From Hofstenia miamia (Eukaryota > Xenacoelomorpha > Acoela > Hofsteniidae), in assembly GCA_900660155.1 (NCBI GenBank), contig CABFPE010000035.1:1915986-1948918 (forward strand): 32,933 nucleotides of DNA. Reading direction: 5' to 3'. Under the pieces are notes generated by a model, which was not told the DNA's origin, searched no databases, and was given only the letters and a program-made list of their open reading frames with translations. Shown piece by piece: positions 9,113 through 19,473 of this stretch; within the stretch, counting starts at the first letter, position 1; every line of letters starts with the position of its first letter. The translations under genes and the position numbers were made by a program.

Positions 9113-10795
9113 TGGTTTGAGAACTTCTTCACACTCTCCTTCTCCTGTTTGTTGTTGAGAGTTCCTCTGTCTGCTGGGCTCTGCGCACTCTCTTCCTCAT
9201 TTGTGGGTGCATCATTTCCTTCTAATTTCCTAAATGCAGTTAATAAATTTATATCCCATGTCTCAGGGTCATATATAGGTTTATTTCTTGCTGTCCTCTG
9301 AGGCTGCACTCTTTGGCTCTGGTCATCATCTCTGATCTCAACTGTGTATTCATCATCGAATTCCTCTTCATGTACACTATCTAAATCATACATGTGGTAT
9401 ATAATCTCATTGCCATTAATTCGGCATATTTTAAATTCAGCATTGTCATCTATCTTTGTCTCTTCAATGTCTGCTGTTGCTCTCTTCAAGTTTTGAAAAT
9501 GTAGTAGTCTATTATTGTCTAACATATATTCATTGTTCAGTAGTGTTTGTGTTATCTTGTGGGGGCCAGACCATACTGTTTTCAACTTCTGAACTTGATG
9601 TGTGTCTGTGAGTTTGATCAGTGTAAACACATATACCTTATCTCCTATTTTGTGTGTGTGACCATAGATTTTTTATTGTAATTGCATTGCTGCCTCACTG
9701 CTGATTTTTTTAGGTTGTGGCAAATCATTTTGTGAATCCCTGTGATTTGGTTCTTCAATTGTTTTACATATTCATTGTCCAACTTTCCACTGTAGTTGGT
9801 GTATTGCATTGAAAGTGGGGTTGCTGCTTCTCTTCTGAACATTGCCTTGAATGGTGAGACTCCACTCATTGCGTGCAATGAGGTGTTATAGTAATATTTA
9901 ATCATTTCAATGACTTCTCTCCATCTGCTTCCCCCTATCCTTGTTGTTGCTACTCTGATTAGCTTGATTAATATCTGATTGAGTTGCTCCACTGCTCCAT
10001 TGGCCTGTGGATGATACATGGTTGTTCACTCACTTGAGATTTCCAGGAGTTTTGCCATTTCCTGAAAAAGTCCACTCTCAAATTGGAGCCCCTTGTCTGT
10101 TATAATTGTCTCCATCAGCCCAAGTCACAGTATCCATTCCTTTAATACTAGTTCTGCTGTGTGTGATATTCCGCATTGGGAAAATCCTCACATACTTAGT
10201 AGATATTGGTAGCCTTCTGCATCCTTTGATAACATTTCCAGGTCTATGTGGACTATTTTGTTAGGTTGAGTTGTGATAATTTTTTCTAGCAGCGCCCTTT
10301 GTGTTGGAAAGTGTTGTTTATTATTAAGGAGACATGTCATACACTTATTAATGATATCCTCAATGACTTTCCTTATGGCTGTCATTATGAACCTTGCATT
10401 GAATGTCTTCTCTGTCTGTGTAATTCCCAGATGACCCTTCTCATGTATTTTTCATATCAGTTCTCTTTTAAAGTAGTCAGGTATCACAATCCGGTTATTG
10501 CTAGCTTTGATGTATAATAATCTGTTCCTGTTAATTTTCCATTTGTAGCATTCATAATATCCTGCTGTTATTTTGGATAGTGTTGTCTGAGGTTCTCCTA
10601 TCTTTTTTATGATTTCAGTGAAGATTATGTCATCTCTTTGTTTATCTACTATTTCTTGATCAGATATCTCTTCCCTCATTAGTATCAGTAGTACTGCTTG
10701 GCCTTTCTTGTTCACATTTATCTCTGGCAGTCCTTTGTACTCAGTGTGTGGCAAGAACTGGAATTGCTTCTTCTCTTAGTCTGTTTTCACTGCAT
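9085..10795 (-). pseudogene. pol: Integrase of M with upstream connection segment, decayed
   Basis: The integrase would insert the cDNA. From the LINE junction, a connection segment (10795-10452) leads to an HHCC zinc-binding region: HEKGH near 10440 and CMTC near 10335. The catalytic core follows with D in VHIDLEML (about 10235), D in IITDKG (about 10100) and E in YHPQANGAVEQLN (about 10000), the D,D-35-E set of retroviral-type integrases. The C-terminal GPF/Y-like module reads WSGPHKITQ at about 9560. An acidic tail runs to 9085. There is no chromodomain. The three in-frame stops in the core region (near 10195, 10130 and 10030) are all TGA. The C-terminal part is in the same frame as ORF3. 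Confidence 0.9.
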
Positions 10796-10796
10796 A

Positions 10797-10832
10797 AAAG
10801 AAAGAAAGAAAGAAAGAAATTTTTATTTTTTA
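10797..10832 (-). repeat. 3' microsatellite tail of the LINE, (TTTC)n
   Basis: Five to six AAAG units followed by an A/T run on the plus strand, at the exact boundary between LINE 3' sequence and resumed Gypsy pol. Short tandem tails are typical of CR1/L2-type elements, which lack a true poly(A) tail. Confidence 0.75.
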
Positions 10833-13506
10833 AGTACTCACAACCCGAAGGTTGAATAATAGTACACGTATACAAAAAAGGGAAAAAGGTGACATAGGTA
10901 CAAAAAAGGAATGATTGCTTGACGATCTGGAAATGTGTATCCTCATGTACCATAGAAAGTGTCATAACTTCGGTTGATTTGAGAATATACGAACGACTTG
11001 GACACCCTAGTTGTGCAATGATGGGGCTGCCAGTGTAATGGTGATTTGGAAACAGGATCTTAAGAGCTCCCTTCTGAATTGACTCAATATTGTTCAACAA
11101 GGTCGCAGTTAATCTGTGATGCCAAAGCAGAGACACATACTCTAATACAGATCTAATTAGAGAATTGTATATGATGATGATGTCAGGCGTTGGCAGTTGG
11201 CTTTGTTTGAGCTCTTTCAAAAAGTGGAGTCTCTTTGATGCTTTCTTAATAATAACATGGACATGTCGGTCCCACTTGAGATTATGTTGGATAGTCACGC
11301 CCAGCAACATAGCAGAATCCGTCCGGGTAACGGTGCTGTCATTAAGTAAGATTTCAGGAGGCATTTCAAAGTCTTTTAGGAATGAAACTGTCAACTCTTT
11401 GGTTTTCTTTACATTAATTTCGGAGCTGTTGATGTTACACCAGTTTTGGACCTGATTTACGACATTATTATCATCCAGAACACTATTTCTATGCATAAGA
11501 TGCCAGGCAGTGGTATCATCGACGAATTTGGTGTGATGTCTCCAGTGAAGCAATAGGTCATTAACAAACAGAACATATAACCATGGACCAATTTTGGTAC
11601 CTTGGGTAACACCTGCAATGACTGGCTTCCAATCAGATGATGTACTGTCAGGTAAGTGCACCCTTTGTTTGCGATTGGTCAAGAACGAACGAATCCAGGC
11701 AACAGTAGCACAACTTACTCCTATTCGACAGAGCTTATCTAATATCAAGGGGTGACTGACAAAGTCAAACGCCTTTCGAAAGTCAAAGAGAAAAATTCGA
11801 AGGTAAGTGTCTTTCGATTCAAGCTGAGAGACCCATTGGTGAGTGATTTCTAGAAGAGCCATTAGGGTGGAACGACCGGGAACAACTCCATATTGTTTTG
11901 GATCAAGGACGATACATATCTTCGGTTTAAGTTCTTGGTCAATGATGACGTTCTCAATAATTTTAGCTATTGAATGGGTAAAGGAAATAGGCCTCAAGTC
12001 TGTTAGAGGGCAAACCACAGGTTTTTTCTTCTCAATCGGAGTAACATCAGCAACAGTAAATGGTGCAGCACAACACTGGTTGAGCGATGAGTTGATAAGT
12101 AACGAAATAGGCAGAGCGAGCTCAACACTAAAGCGTTTCAAAATCCAATTTGGTAACGTATTAAGGTTGTGATCAGGTCCCGAAGCTTTCCGGGAACTAA
12201 GCTTATCCAACATGTAGTACACCAATAATTCGTTGATATGAAGAAGAGTAGGAAAGGCCCCCAATACAACACCTTGTTGAAGGGGGACAAAGTGAGCAAC
12301 AGAATCAGTAAACTGAGTGTTGATTTCATCAGCCAGTTGTGGAGCCGTCAGCTCCTTTAGATTGCCACTAATAGCCAGTGACTTCGCATTTCTAGTATTA
12401 GAACCACACATAGTTTTGATATGTGACCACCATTTAGATGGCTTGTCATACTTCAACTTCCTGACACATCTATCATAATATGATGTTTGGGAAGTCGTTA
12501 TGAGCCTATTTATTTGATTACGTAATTTTCTGAACTTAATGAGCTGACCTGATCAGAGGGCAACTTGTTTCTTGCGCATCAGCTGTTTGAGTTTCAGAGT
12601 GATCCAAGGTTTATCATTCAAGAACCTTGTATTCTTCTTAAAAGGGAAATGGTAGTTAACCATGCTGGCCATGATGTTTGAGAAGGCATCCCATTGCTCG
12701 ATAAACGTGTCATATAACCCAAGTATTTCATACCAATTGATAGAAACCAGTGACTTACCAAATGAGGTTAATGTAGTCTCACTAACATCTCATATCCAGG
12801 ATTCCTTCTTACTTACTTCGTTTAGGTTGCTAGAGACTAGAAGCACTGACAGGTGGTGGCAGCCGCCAATACTAGGAAGTTGGAGACAACTCTCAAAAAG
12901 ATTGGAATGAGATACAAATATCTTGTCAAGTGTATTAGTATGGTGGGTCGGGAACTTCACCAGCTGTTTTAGACGGAACTCGGTCACCAGGAATTGAGTA
13001 TTTAGTTCATTGAAATCGCCTCCCAAGAGAACAGCGTAATTGGGAAACCTCAGTTCCACATCTTTAAGGACACACCGAAGATATGCCGTCATTTTATCAT
13101 GCTCCACTTTCGACCAATGTGGGTGATAGATTATGCCAACAACATAACCACTAATATTGCGCAGAGATTTAAAGGGAGAGACAACAATCCAGAGAGCTTC
13201 AAAATCAGTTTGCCACTCACTGATATCTTCGGGCAACAACGGATTGAGGTGATCATAAGGAATACCTTGTTCAATTTGAATCATAACACCGCCACCGGGT
13301 CTATCGCCACGATGGAGACATTCAATATTATAATTGGGAAGCTGTACACAAGAGTCAGGAATCATATATGATAAATGCGTTTCAACCAGTAAAATTAGTT
13401 TGGGGAAATTACACTGAGAAATAACAGAATATAGTTTGTCAGTTTTATGTCTTAGTGACTGAACATTGCTGAGGAATAACTTGGCAATATCTTTGTTTTC
13501 GGATAG
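10833..13506 (-). pseudogene. LINE ORF2: APE endonuclease and reverse transcriptase
   Basis: Target-primed reverse transcription enzyme. The endonuclease (about 13490-12800) shows an LSNVQSLRHK start, the E in VETHLS, GGGV, GDFN and TLDKIFVS; the usual SDH near its end reads CHH. RT follows in the same frame, with the block LTDLRPISFTHSIAKIIE, the motif A region LFDFRKAFDFV, GVTQGTKIGPWLYVLFVNDL and the catalytic FVDD at about 11510. The thumb-like part includes LGVTIQHNLKWDRH. Only two in-frame stops occur in the body (12792-12790 and 12555-12553), both TGA at positions where Arg is plausible. The longest uninterrupted piece is 12456-10741, and it runs past the LINE into Gypsy DNA. Endonuclease plus RT without RNase H, and the sequence style, point to the CR1/L2 group; the clade is not certain. 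Confidence 0.9.
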
Positions 13507-14334
13507 TCAATTTATCAGAACCTGTTTATTATCCAGGAAAGGTTGCAAGTTGCGAATTTTTAGTTGGTTTCATTGTGTTCCATCATGAATATGTTCCAAG
13601 CGTTGCTTCATAATTTTCTTCTCAACTACCAAGTCTTCAGGAGACAAGTCACATGACAGATAAATCTTCTTACCATAGTCTTTCAGGTAAAATGCTTTGG
13701 CCATTATTTTCTTAACAGTCCATTCACTATTGAGGGTTATTAATAGTGTTCGCAATTTATCTTTGTTGAATTTGCCAATACGCTGGATATCAATAATTCT
13801 GAGATCGCGGATGTCCTCGACCTCACGTTCTTCTAAAACCCAAGGATTGCACAGACTGACTTCTCTTCCATAGTACATCTTTCAGCTGATTTCTTTTCAG
13901 AAGGTTCTGCCACTCTGCTATTACGAATTTGATTGTTATGTGGGGGAGTTCGTGGTTGGGGTGGTGAAGTAACTCGCTGGTTAGCACTACCAATCTATCT
14001 TGCTAGAGGCTATCTCTACTGACTGTTCAACCAGTACATGATTTGGCAATATCAGTAACCAGTGCTTCTTCCTGACCATTCTGTGAACAGCCATTACAAC
14101 AAAGCAGGATATTATCTCAAGCTTCCTTTAGTGCATCAAGAACATGAGGTTTGAAGCCAGTACATTTAGACTCCCAATGCAATTTGCCATTACATATGAT
14201 ACAGCTGAAGATATAATCTGAGTAAGGTATATTTTTTTGCATGTAGAACATTCATTATGTTGCAGTTGATGTGTTGACATTAATGTAAAAATATTGTATA
14301 TATAAAAAAGTTCACAGCTATTACATTTCCCACA
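13507..14334 (-). pseudogene. LINE ORF1 remnant (zinc/PHD-like finger, basic linker, RNA-binding-like tail)
   Basis: ORF1 of CR1/L2 elements supplies a nucleic-acid-binding protein. Here about 14200-14060 has paired cysteines in a PHD-like arrangement: a CIIC pair, then His and Cys, then a CCNGC block. A Pro/Gln/Arg-rich linker follows at about 13990-13900. The open piece 13878-13570 has a compact alternating fold with RTLLITLNSEW and KKIYLSCDLSPEDL. After a TGA at 13570 the same frame continues to another TGA at 13507 and then straight into ORF2. At least one frameshift near 14220 is needed to join the finger to the rest. The domain assignment is by eye. Confidence 0.65.
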
Positions 14335-14796
14335 ATTTGTATTCTGGCAGTGATGTCCAGAAGTCTGCATTGTTATGCAATGTGCCTTTCCTATGTTTGA
14401 TTGTAAATGTAAACTCGTTTAGGCATTCAATCCACCATGACATTATTCCAGACTTATCCCTGGAGAACTTTTTTAACCAGGCCAATCCACTGTTGTCTGT
14501 TCATACTCTGAATTCTCTACCAATAAGGAAGTGTTGGAATTTCTTGATACTCTCAATCAATGCAAGCATCTCTACCTTAGTAGAGCCATAGTTTTCTTCA
14601 CTTGCCCTCAGTTTGTGGCTAAAAAACTGAATGGGTACTTCTTTTCCGTTTTTTATTTGTCCCAATGTTGCTCTGATTGCTACTTTGCTCACGTCACAAT
14701 CTAATAACGAATTGTTCATTATAGTCTGGTGTGTTGAGGGATGGTAATTTCGCCAGTTCTTTTTGATTATTGTCCAGTTCCTCCTGCTCCTGCCAA
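14335..14796 (-). pseudogene. pol: RNase H and start of connection domain of M
   Basis: This degrades the RNA strand during reverse transcription. The acidic triad is visible: D in DCDVSKVA (about 14690), E in KVEMLALIES (about 14580) and D in TDNSG (about 14500). The residue just before TDN is a TGA where Trp or a hydrophobic residue is expected. The sequence continues through FTIKHRKGTLHNNADFW to LPEYK, where the LINE interrupts it. The first bases follow directly on the N gap. Confidence 0.88.
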
Positions 14797-15360
14797 NNNN
14801 NNNNNNNNNNNNNNNNNNNNNNNNNNNNNNNNNNNNNNNNNNNNNNNNNNNNNNNNNNNNNNNNNNNNNNNNNNNNNNNNNNNNNNNNNNNNNNNNNNNN
14901 NNNNNNNNNNNNNNNNNNNNNNNNNNNNNNNNNNNNNNNNNNNNNNNNNNNNNNNNNNNNNNNNNNNNNNNNNNNNNNNNNNNNNNNNNNNNNNNNNNNN
15001 NNNNNNNNNNNNNNNNNNNNNNNNNNNNNNNNNNNNNNNNNNNNNNNNNNNNNNNNNNNNNNNNNNNNNNNNNNNNNNNNNNNNNNNNNNNNNNNNNNNN
15101 NNNNNNNNNNNNNNNNNNNNNNNNNNNNNNNNNNNNNNNNNNNNNNNNNNNNNNNNNNNNNNNNNNNNNNNNNNNNNNNNNNNNNNNNNNNNNNNNNNNN
15201 NNNNNNNNNNNNNNNNNNNNNNNNNNNNNNNNNNNNNNNNNNNNNNNNNNNNNNNNNNNNNNNNNNNNNNNNNNNNNNNNNNNNNNNNNNNNNNNNNNNN
15301 NNNNNNNNNNNNNNNNNNNNNNNNNNNNNNNNNNNNNNNNNNNNNNNNNNNNNNNNNNNN
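14797..15360. other. Assembly gap (564 N)
   Basis: A run of 564 Ns. By comparison with P1 it hides motif B, the catalytic YxDD and the thumb of the M RT. Reading frames spanning it are meaningless, and the real length is unknown. Confidence 0.99.
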
Positions 15361-15900
15361 GGTGTGTTACAGAGTCCAAACGCCATATATATCCATTCAT
15401 ATAGCCCATATGGAGTTATAAATTCTGTCTTCTCAATGTCGTCCTCTTCCATCTTTACTTGCCAGTAGGCTTTGCATAAATCTAGTGTTGTAAAGTATTT
15501 GTGCTTACTGGCTTCATAGAGCATGTCCTCTATCCATGGTAGGGGATATGAGTCCTTTTTTGTCACTTCATTCAACTTGTGAAAATCAATGCATAAATGA
15601 TACTTGTCTCCCTGTTTTAAGAACATGGTTGGTGCTGCATATGGGCTCTCACTTGGCCAAATAATTTTGTTGTTGATTAACTCTTCCAGTATGTGATTAT
15701 ATTCATCCTTCATCTCTTTGGGCACCCTTCTGATTGGCAGTTTGATCAGTTTGTCTGTTGGTGTGACTATTTTATGCTTTTTGCCCACTGCCTGCCCTAT
15801 GCTTATTTCTCCATAGTTGAATATACGTTTATGTTTTTCTAACAGTGTCCTCAGTTGCATGATCTCCTGTTCTTCTAGATGTGGGTAGTCTTCGTTGTTT
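15361..15900 (-). pseudogene. pol: Reverse transcriptase of M, N-terminal half
   Basis: Gypsy RT fingers and the first palm motif. Visible are FNYGEISIGQAVGKKH, the SPYAAPTMFLKQGDKYH block, LCIDFHKLNE and motif A TTLDLCKAYWQ with the first catalytic Asp. The stretch shown is open, unlike in P1, but the gap removes motifs B and C, so activity cannot be judged. W replaces a TGA of P1 in the NKIIWPSESPY region. It continues in frame from the linker to its right. Confidence 0.92.
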
Positions 15901-16902
15901 AATTCAGGTGTTCTTCTTCTGCTTTCATCCCTTGAGTCGGCATTTGGGAGTACTAGCGACTTCAATGGTGTTTGTCCACTCACCCTTGAATTGGCCATGT
16001 GGAGTACTATCCATTTTCCTTTGCAAGTCCTTGAATCAACCATGCAAATTACTTGCTCAGTCGTCATCTTCCATTGACTTCCAAATGAGTCTGATGTTAG
16101 TTTTAATGTATTTCCCATATATTCTTACTTGAGATCTTTTCAGGTTAATGTTCCAGTTCATAGCATTAAGGTTCAGTATTCTTCCCTTTCAGTGTTTTAT
16201 TGTACAGACACTAGACGGCATCAATACTCATTTGGTGTTGATGCCTTTGTTGTCATACAGCATTATGTCAGCTGTTACAGTGTCCTCTGTCTTGATTGTG
16301 TGCATCTTCCATTGATGTGGCTGTAGGTGGATGTCTTCTTGCAGTTGAAATGTAATTATTTTCTGCTTCCCTTGTTCTTCTTCAATCTAAATCTCTTCTT
16401 CTTTTACCTTTATGGTTCTGTTGGCATAGTTAATAACACATACAATTTTTGTCAAAAAATCATTGCCTAATATGACTTCTTATGGCAACAGATTAATGTG
16501 TGTGTCCACCACCACCACCAAAGATTGTTCAAATGTTGTATTCACGATTCTCATTTGTACTACATTTATCATTCCTTTCATATCAATATAATCTCATCAT
16601 GCATTAATTAGTCTCTTATTGCAACTGTTCAAGTCTTCCTGTTTGAATCCCAACTTCATAGCACATTCATCAGTAGGTATGGATGTTGCTGATCTGGTGT
16701 CAATTGTTGCTTTCATCATTACTCCATTAATAGCTATTGTTATCATGTTCATCATGTCGAGGTTTGTCAGGATCATTATTGATGCATGGTTCTTATGAGT
16801 CAGTGCTCTACTTAGTTTTCTGACTCCTTGTCAGTTGGCAATGCTTTGTTGATTTCATCTTCTGTTTGTAGTACATCCTCTTTGTCATAGTAAGCCTCTT
16901 CA
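15901..16902 (-). pseudogene. pro: Protease and PR-RT linker of M, decayed
   Basis: A retropepsin remnant. The active-site motif at about 16704-16690 reads A-T-I-D-T-R-S-A-T: the catalytic Asp is kept but the Gly/Ser two residues later is Arg. The flap-side motif EVILGNDFL is at about 16480-16450. The linker domain with MPSSVC matches P1. It is followed by three copies of a QFKG-like motif (near 16036, 15994 and 15940) before RT starts. A frameshift separates the QFKG frame from the RT frame. Several stops are present. The NC-PR junction has lost sequence (see gag). Confidence 0.8.
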
Positions 16903-18363
16903 TTTTAATTTCATTTAATTTTGAACTGTGTTCTGATGCTTTTGGGCATCCCCTTACAAATGTGTGAGAACAAATCATATTTAGAATATCTGTTTTCTCT
17001 TGAACTCAGCATTAACAATCATTCAACATGTTGCATGTAATTTTGAATATCATTGGTTTTCTTCATCTTCATCTTGTTTAGAATGATTTGGTATTGATTT
17101 TTAAAGCTTTCATTCTTGTAGTAATTCATAAAATCTCCAATTTGTAATTGGTAGTTTCTGTGTCTAAGAGCAAATAATGTTGGGAAGCTGCCCCTGTTAG
17201 GTACAACAGGAGTCTCGCCACTGCTGCCTGTTGGCTCACCTTATGCTCCAACATTGTTAATTAAAACATTTGTAGCCATTCAGCAAAAGTTGGATTATAA
17301 CCATCTACCCTTCCATTGAATTTGGGTAGTGTTGCTTTGCAAGGTATCGTATCACTGGCTGTCAATTGTGGTAAGATTGAGTCCTCATATTTAGGTTTTC
17401 TTGCAGTTGTGTAGTCACTGCTTTTGTGATTTTGTTAATGATTTTCTGTTTCTCAAAGTCTGAGTCTCTGTCTGATTCCTTGTATGTCACTTCTTTGCAG
17501 GCCAGTATGTGCAGTGCCTACAGTTCACTTTCCTTTCTGGACTGAAATTCTATTTCATGAGTTTGCATACTACTCCTATTTTCCTCTTCTGTCTGCTGTA
17601 ATAGTCTTAATTTATCTTTCAGCTGTTCTAGTTCTCTTGCCTGTAGATTGTTGTCCTTGATTAGTTGCCTGTTTGTTTTCTCCAGTTCTTGATTTCTCTC
17701 TTGCCATTGTTGGTTTTGTTCTAAAAACCTTTTATTGGACTCTGATAATTGATGGGTGAGGGGTTTGATCTCATTTTGGAATAATTGGCTTTGTTCATCT
17801 AGATGCATCTCCATGTTTAATCTAATTCCACTCAATATCATTTCGTTTAGTTGTTCCATTTCTTTGACTTTCTTAGTTAATTGTTCCATTTCATGTTTTA
17901 AGAGTGCCTCATTTTCCTGGCTCTTCCTTAGCATATCCATTATGTCTTGTGGGTTTGTATCTGGGGGGTTTGTTTCAGGGGGTGAACTGAGGGATTCCAA
18001 TTCCATGTCTCTGGCTGAGTTTTCACCAAAGTATGGTGATGATCTTATAGTTCTGGGAGTCACTGCCTTAATTGCAGTTTTCTTTGCACTTCCTTTTTTT
18101 CCTTTTGTCATTTTTTCTTTCTGGTTTGTAGTGGTCTTCCATCCTTTTGATTGTGATTCCAGGATCCTAGTGAAGTGCTTCTGTTTGGTTTTAGGTATCT
18201 CTCTCTATTAACTAGTTGTTTTTCCATGTAACTGTTTGTTGCTTGTTCCCACTTTCACTTGTAGCTTTTGTTGTTGTCTGCAGGTAGTTCCACTGAATTT
18301 TTCTTCTTTAGAGTTGCTGTTCTTGGCTGTCATGGTCGCCATGTAATATCCTCTACCAGGCAT
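16903..18363 (-). pseudogene. gag: gag of M (basic start, coiled coil, capsid), zinc knuckle deleted
   Basis: The frame opens inside the LTR at 18363 (M-P-G-R-G-Y-Y), passes through the primer-binding site as M-A-T-M-T, hits a double stop near 18210 and reopens in the same frame at 18111-17518. That piece starts Lys-rich (MTKGKKGSAKK) and becomes a long coiled coil (QLTKKVKEMEQLNEMIL, LEQLKDKLRLLQQTEEE). The capsid-type domain follows at about 17340-17000 with SQHYLL. Compared with P1, about 300 bases are missing near 16903-16915: HICKGMPKS-type sequence jumps directly to NEEAYYDKEDV, removing the CCHC knuckle. Confidence 0.85.
18325..18341 (-). other. tRNA primer-binding site of M
   Basis: TGGCGACCATGACAGCC on the minus strand, starting at the base after the LTR edge. 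The last A of the LTR plus TG of this site form an in-frame gag ATG. Confidence 0.85.
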
Positions 18364-19473
18364 TGTCACTATATATCTACTGTTACTGTATAACATTAGT
18401 TGTGCTACTGCAGGTAAGGATTTATTTGTTACCTACTGCTTGACTTGTTGCTTCTGTTAACTTATGTAAACTAGAATTAACCATGCACTATTTAGGTGAT
18501 GAAGCCATGTGGTAATCTATCCAATGATTGCTGATGGGCATCTGCCCAAAGCTGATCTCCACATCCAGTTTCACCATTTCATCCATTTGGTTGAGTGCCA
18601 CATCTCAGCTCAATTGATACAGTTTATGTGTATATCCTAGCTCACTGTATACTCAAGGCACAGCACAACTCGACTTAAACTCTATTTTGTGAAAGTGTTC
18701 TATCTATTTGTAACCTGGCTTGTTACTAGCTGTTTGTTAAATATTACATGTAGCCATTACCAAAATATATTAGCTTGTTTAAATATATTTGTTCTGAGCA
18801 GCTTCCTAACTTACATTTATAATTTAATACATGTATGGGCACATTATCAGTCATTTATAGGTCATAAATTTAGATCTAATATAGTATTAATATATTTCGT
18901 AAGTTTCAGTTCATCAAACCATTTGTTGACAATCAATTATTCTAGTACATGTAGTAAAGAAATGCTAGTTGGCTAATTGAGAGAAAACCCCTACACCTAA
19001 CTTAAGTGCACTTTCGTGATCTGTCACAGGGACCCTAGAATCGTTCTCAGTGATAGATCCAGACCACTACTAGCACCACTCAATTAGCTCAACATCATAT
19101 TAAATATTCAAACCATTAAAGTAGAACAAAATAAGAATTCAAAGTAAAAATTTTTATCAACTTCTTACAAGGTTTTTAATCTATTTATAGTAATTTCAGA
19201 AAAGTACCTGTTGATTCAAATTTAAACTTCTGCCAAGATGGCAGCTAAAAATAATGGAAGCAACTTTGCCCCTTGTTTAGTCAAAAGTGTTTTTATTGAC
19301 TGATACTAATCTCTCTTTTTTGACACATGTTGTTTCTTGGTTGCATAATACAAATAAATCTAAATTATTCTAATTGATTTGATTACAATATTTTTAATCT
19401 TCTTTTCTTTGATCTTATTCCATTCTGCTCAACATTTTGCAGCTTATTTTAGATTTATGTGGATGATGCTACA
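18342..19473 (-). repeat. 5' LTR of M
   Basis: Direct repeat of 4541-5635. In element orientation it starts TGTAGCATCATCC (19473 downwards) and ends GGATATTACA at 18342, next to the primer-binding site. It carries about 40 extra bases near 19405-19445 relative to the 3' LTR. To its right begins unrelated-strand P2 protease sequence. Confidence 0.92.
19181..19190 (-). promoter_or_regulatory. TATA box of the 5' LTR of M
   Basis: CTATAAATAG on the minus strand, with the conserved palindrome CTGCCAAGATGGCAG (19230-19244) just upstream in element orientation. This would be the promoter for the M genomic RNA. Confidence 0.7.

Larger units (their letters stand above)
10796..14334 (-). mobile_element. 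CR1/L2-like LINE inserted in M
   Basis: A non-LTR retrotransposon lies in the middle of the M pol gene. To its right pol reads up to LPEYK at about 14340; to its left pol resumes at about 10790, and comparison with P2 (LPSYKC followed by the same kind of connection) shows that nothing else is missing. It has an ORF1 remnant, an APE endonuclease, RT and a (TTTC)n 3' tail. It is visibly richer in CpG and GC than the Gypsy sequence around it. The 5' end is probably slightly truncated because no clear ORF1 start is seen. A target duplication could not be fixed. Confidence 0.92.
4541..19473 (-). mobile_element. M: nearly full-length Ty3/Gypsy retrotransposon with a third ORF
   Basis: Two LTRs in the same orientation bracket, in minus-strand order: primer-binding site, gag, PR, linker, RT, RNase H, integrase, third ORF and polypurine tract. 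The PR-RT-RH-IN order marks Ty3/Gypsy. Removing the inserted LINE leaves about 11.4 kb including the N gap, which is large for the group because of the third ORF. The LTRs differ visibly by substitutions and small indels, so insertion is old. The flanking 5-mers (GATTG before 4541, CTATG after 19473) do not match, so no target-site duplication is seen. Confidence 0.93.

Noticed and set aside
5631..10400. A variant genetic code with TGA read as an amino acid
   Set aside because: TGA replaces several different residues (Arg, Gly, Trp) and other stops also occur in P1, P2 and M gag; decay is the simpler explanation for most sites.
10741..10830. C-terminal end of the 571-codon LINE frame as real protein
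   Set aside because: The last ~35 codons read through the (TTTC)n tail and into Gypsy pol DNA, so they are not LINE coding sequence.
14741..15468. Open frames of 200-470 codons spanning 14797-15360
   Set aside because: They are open only because Ns are translated as X.
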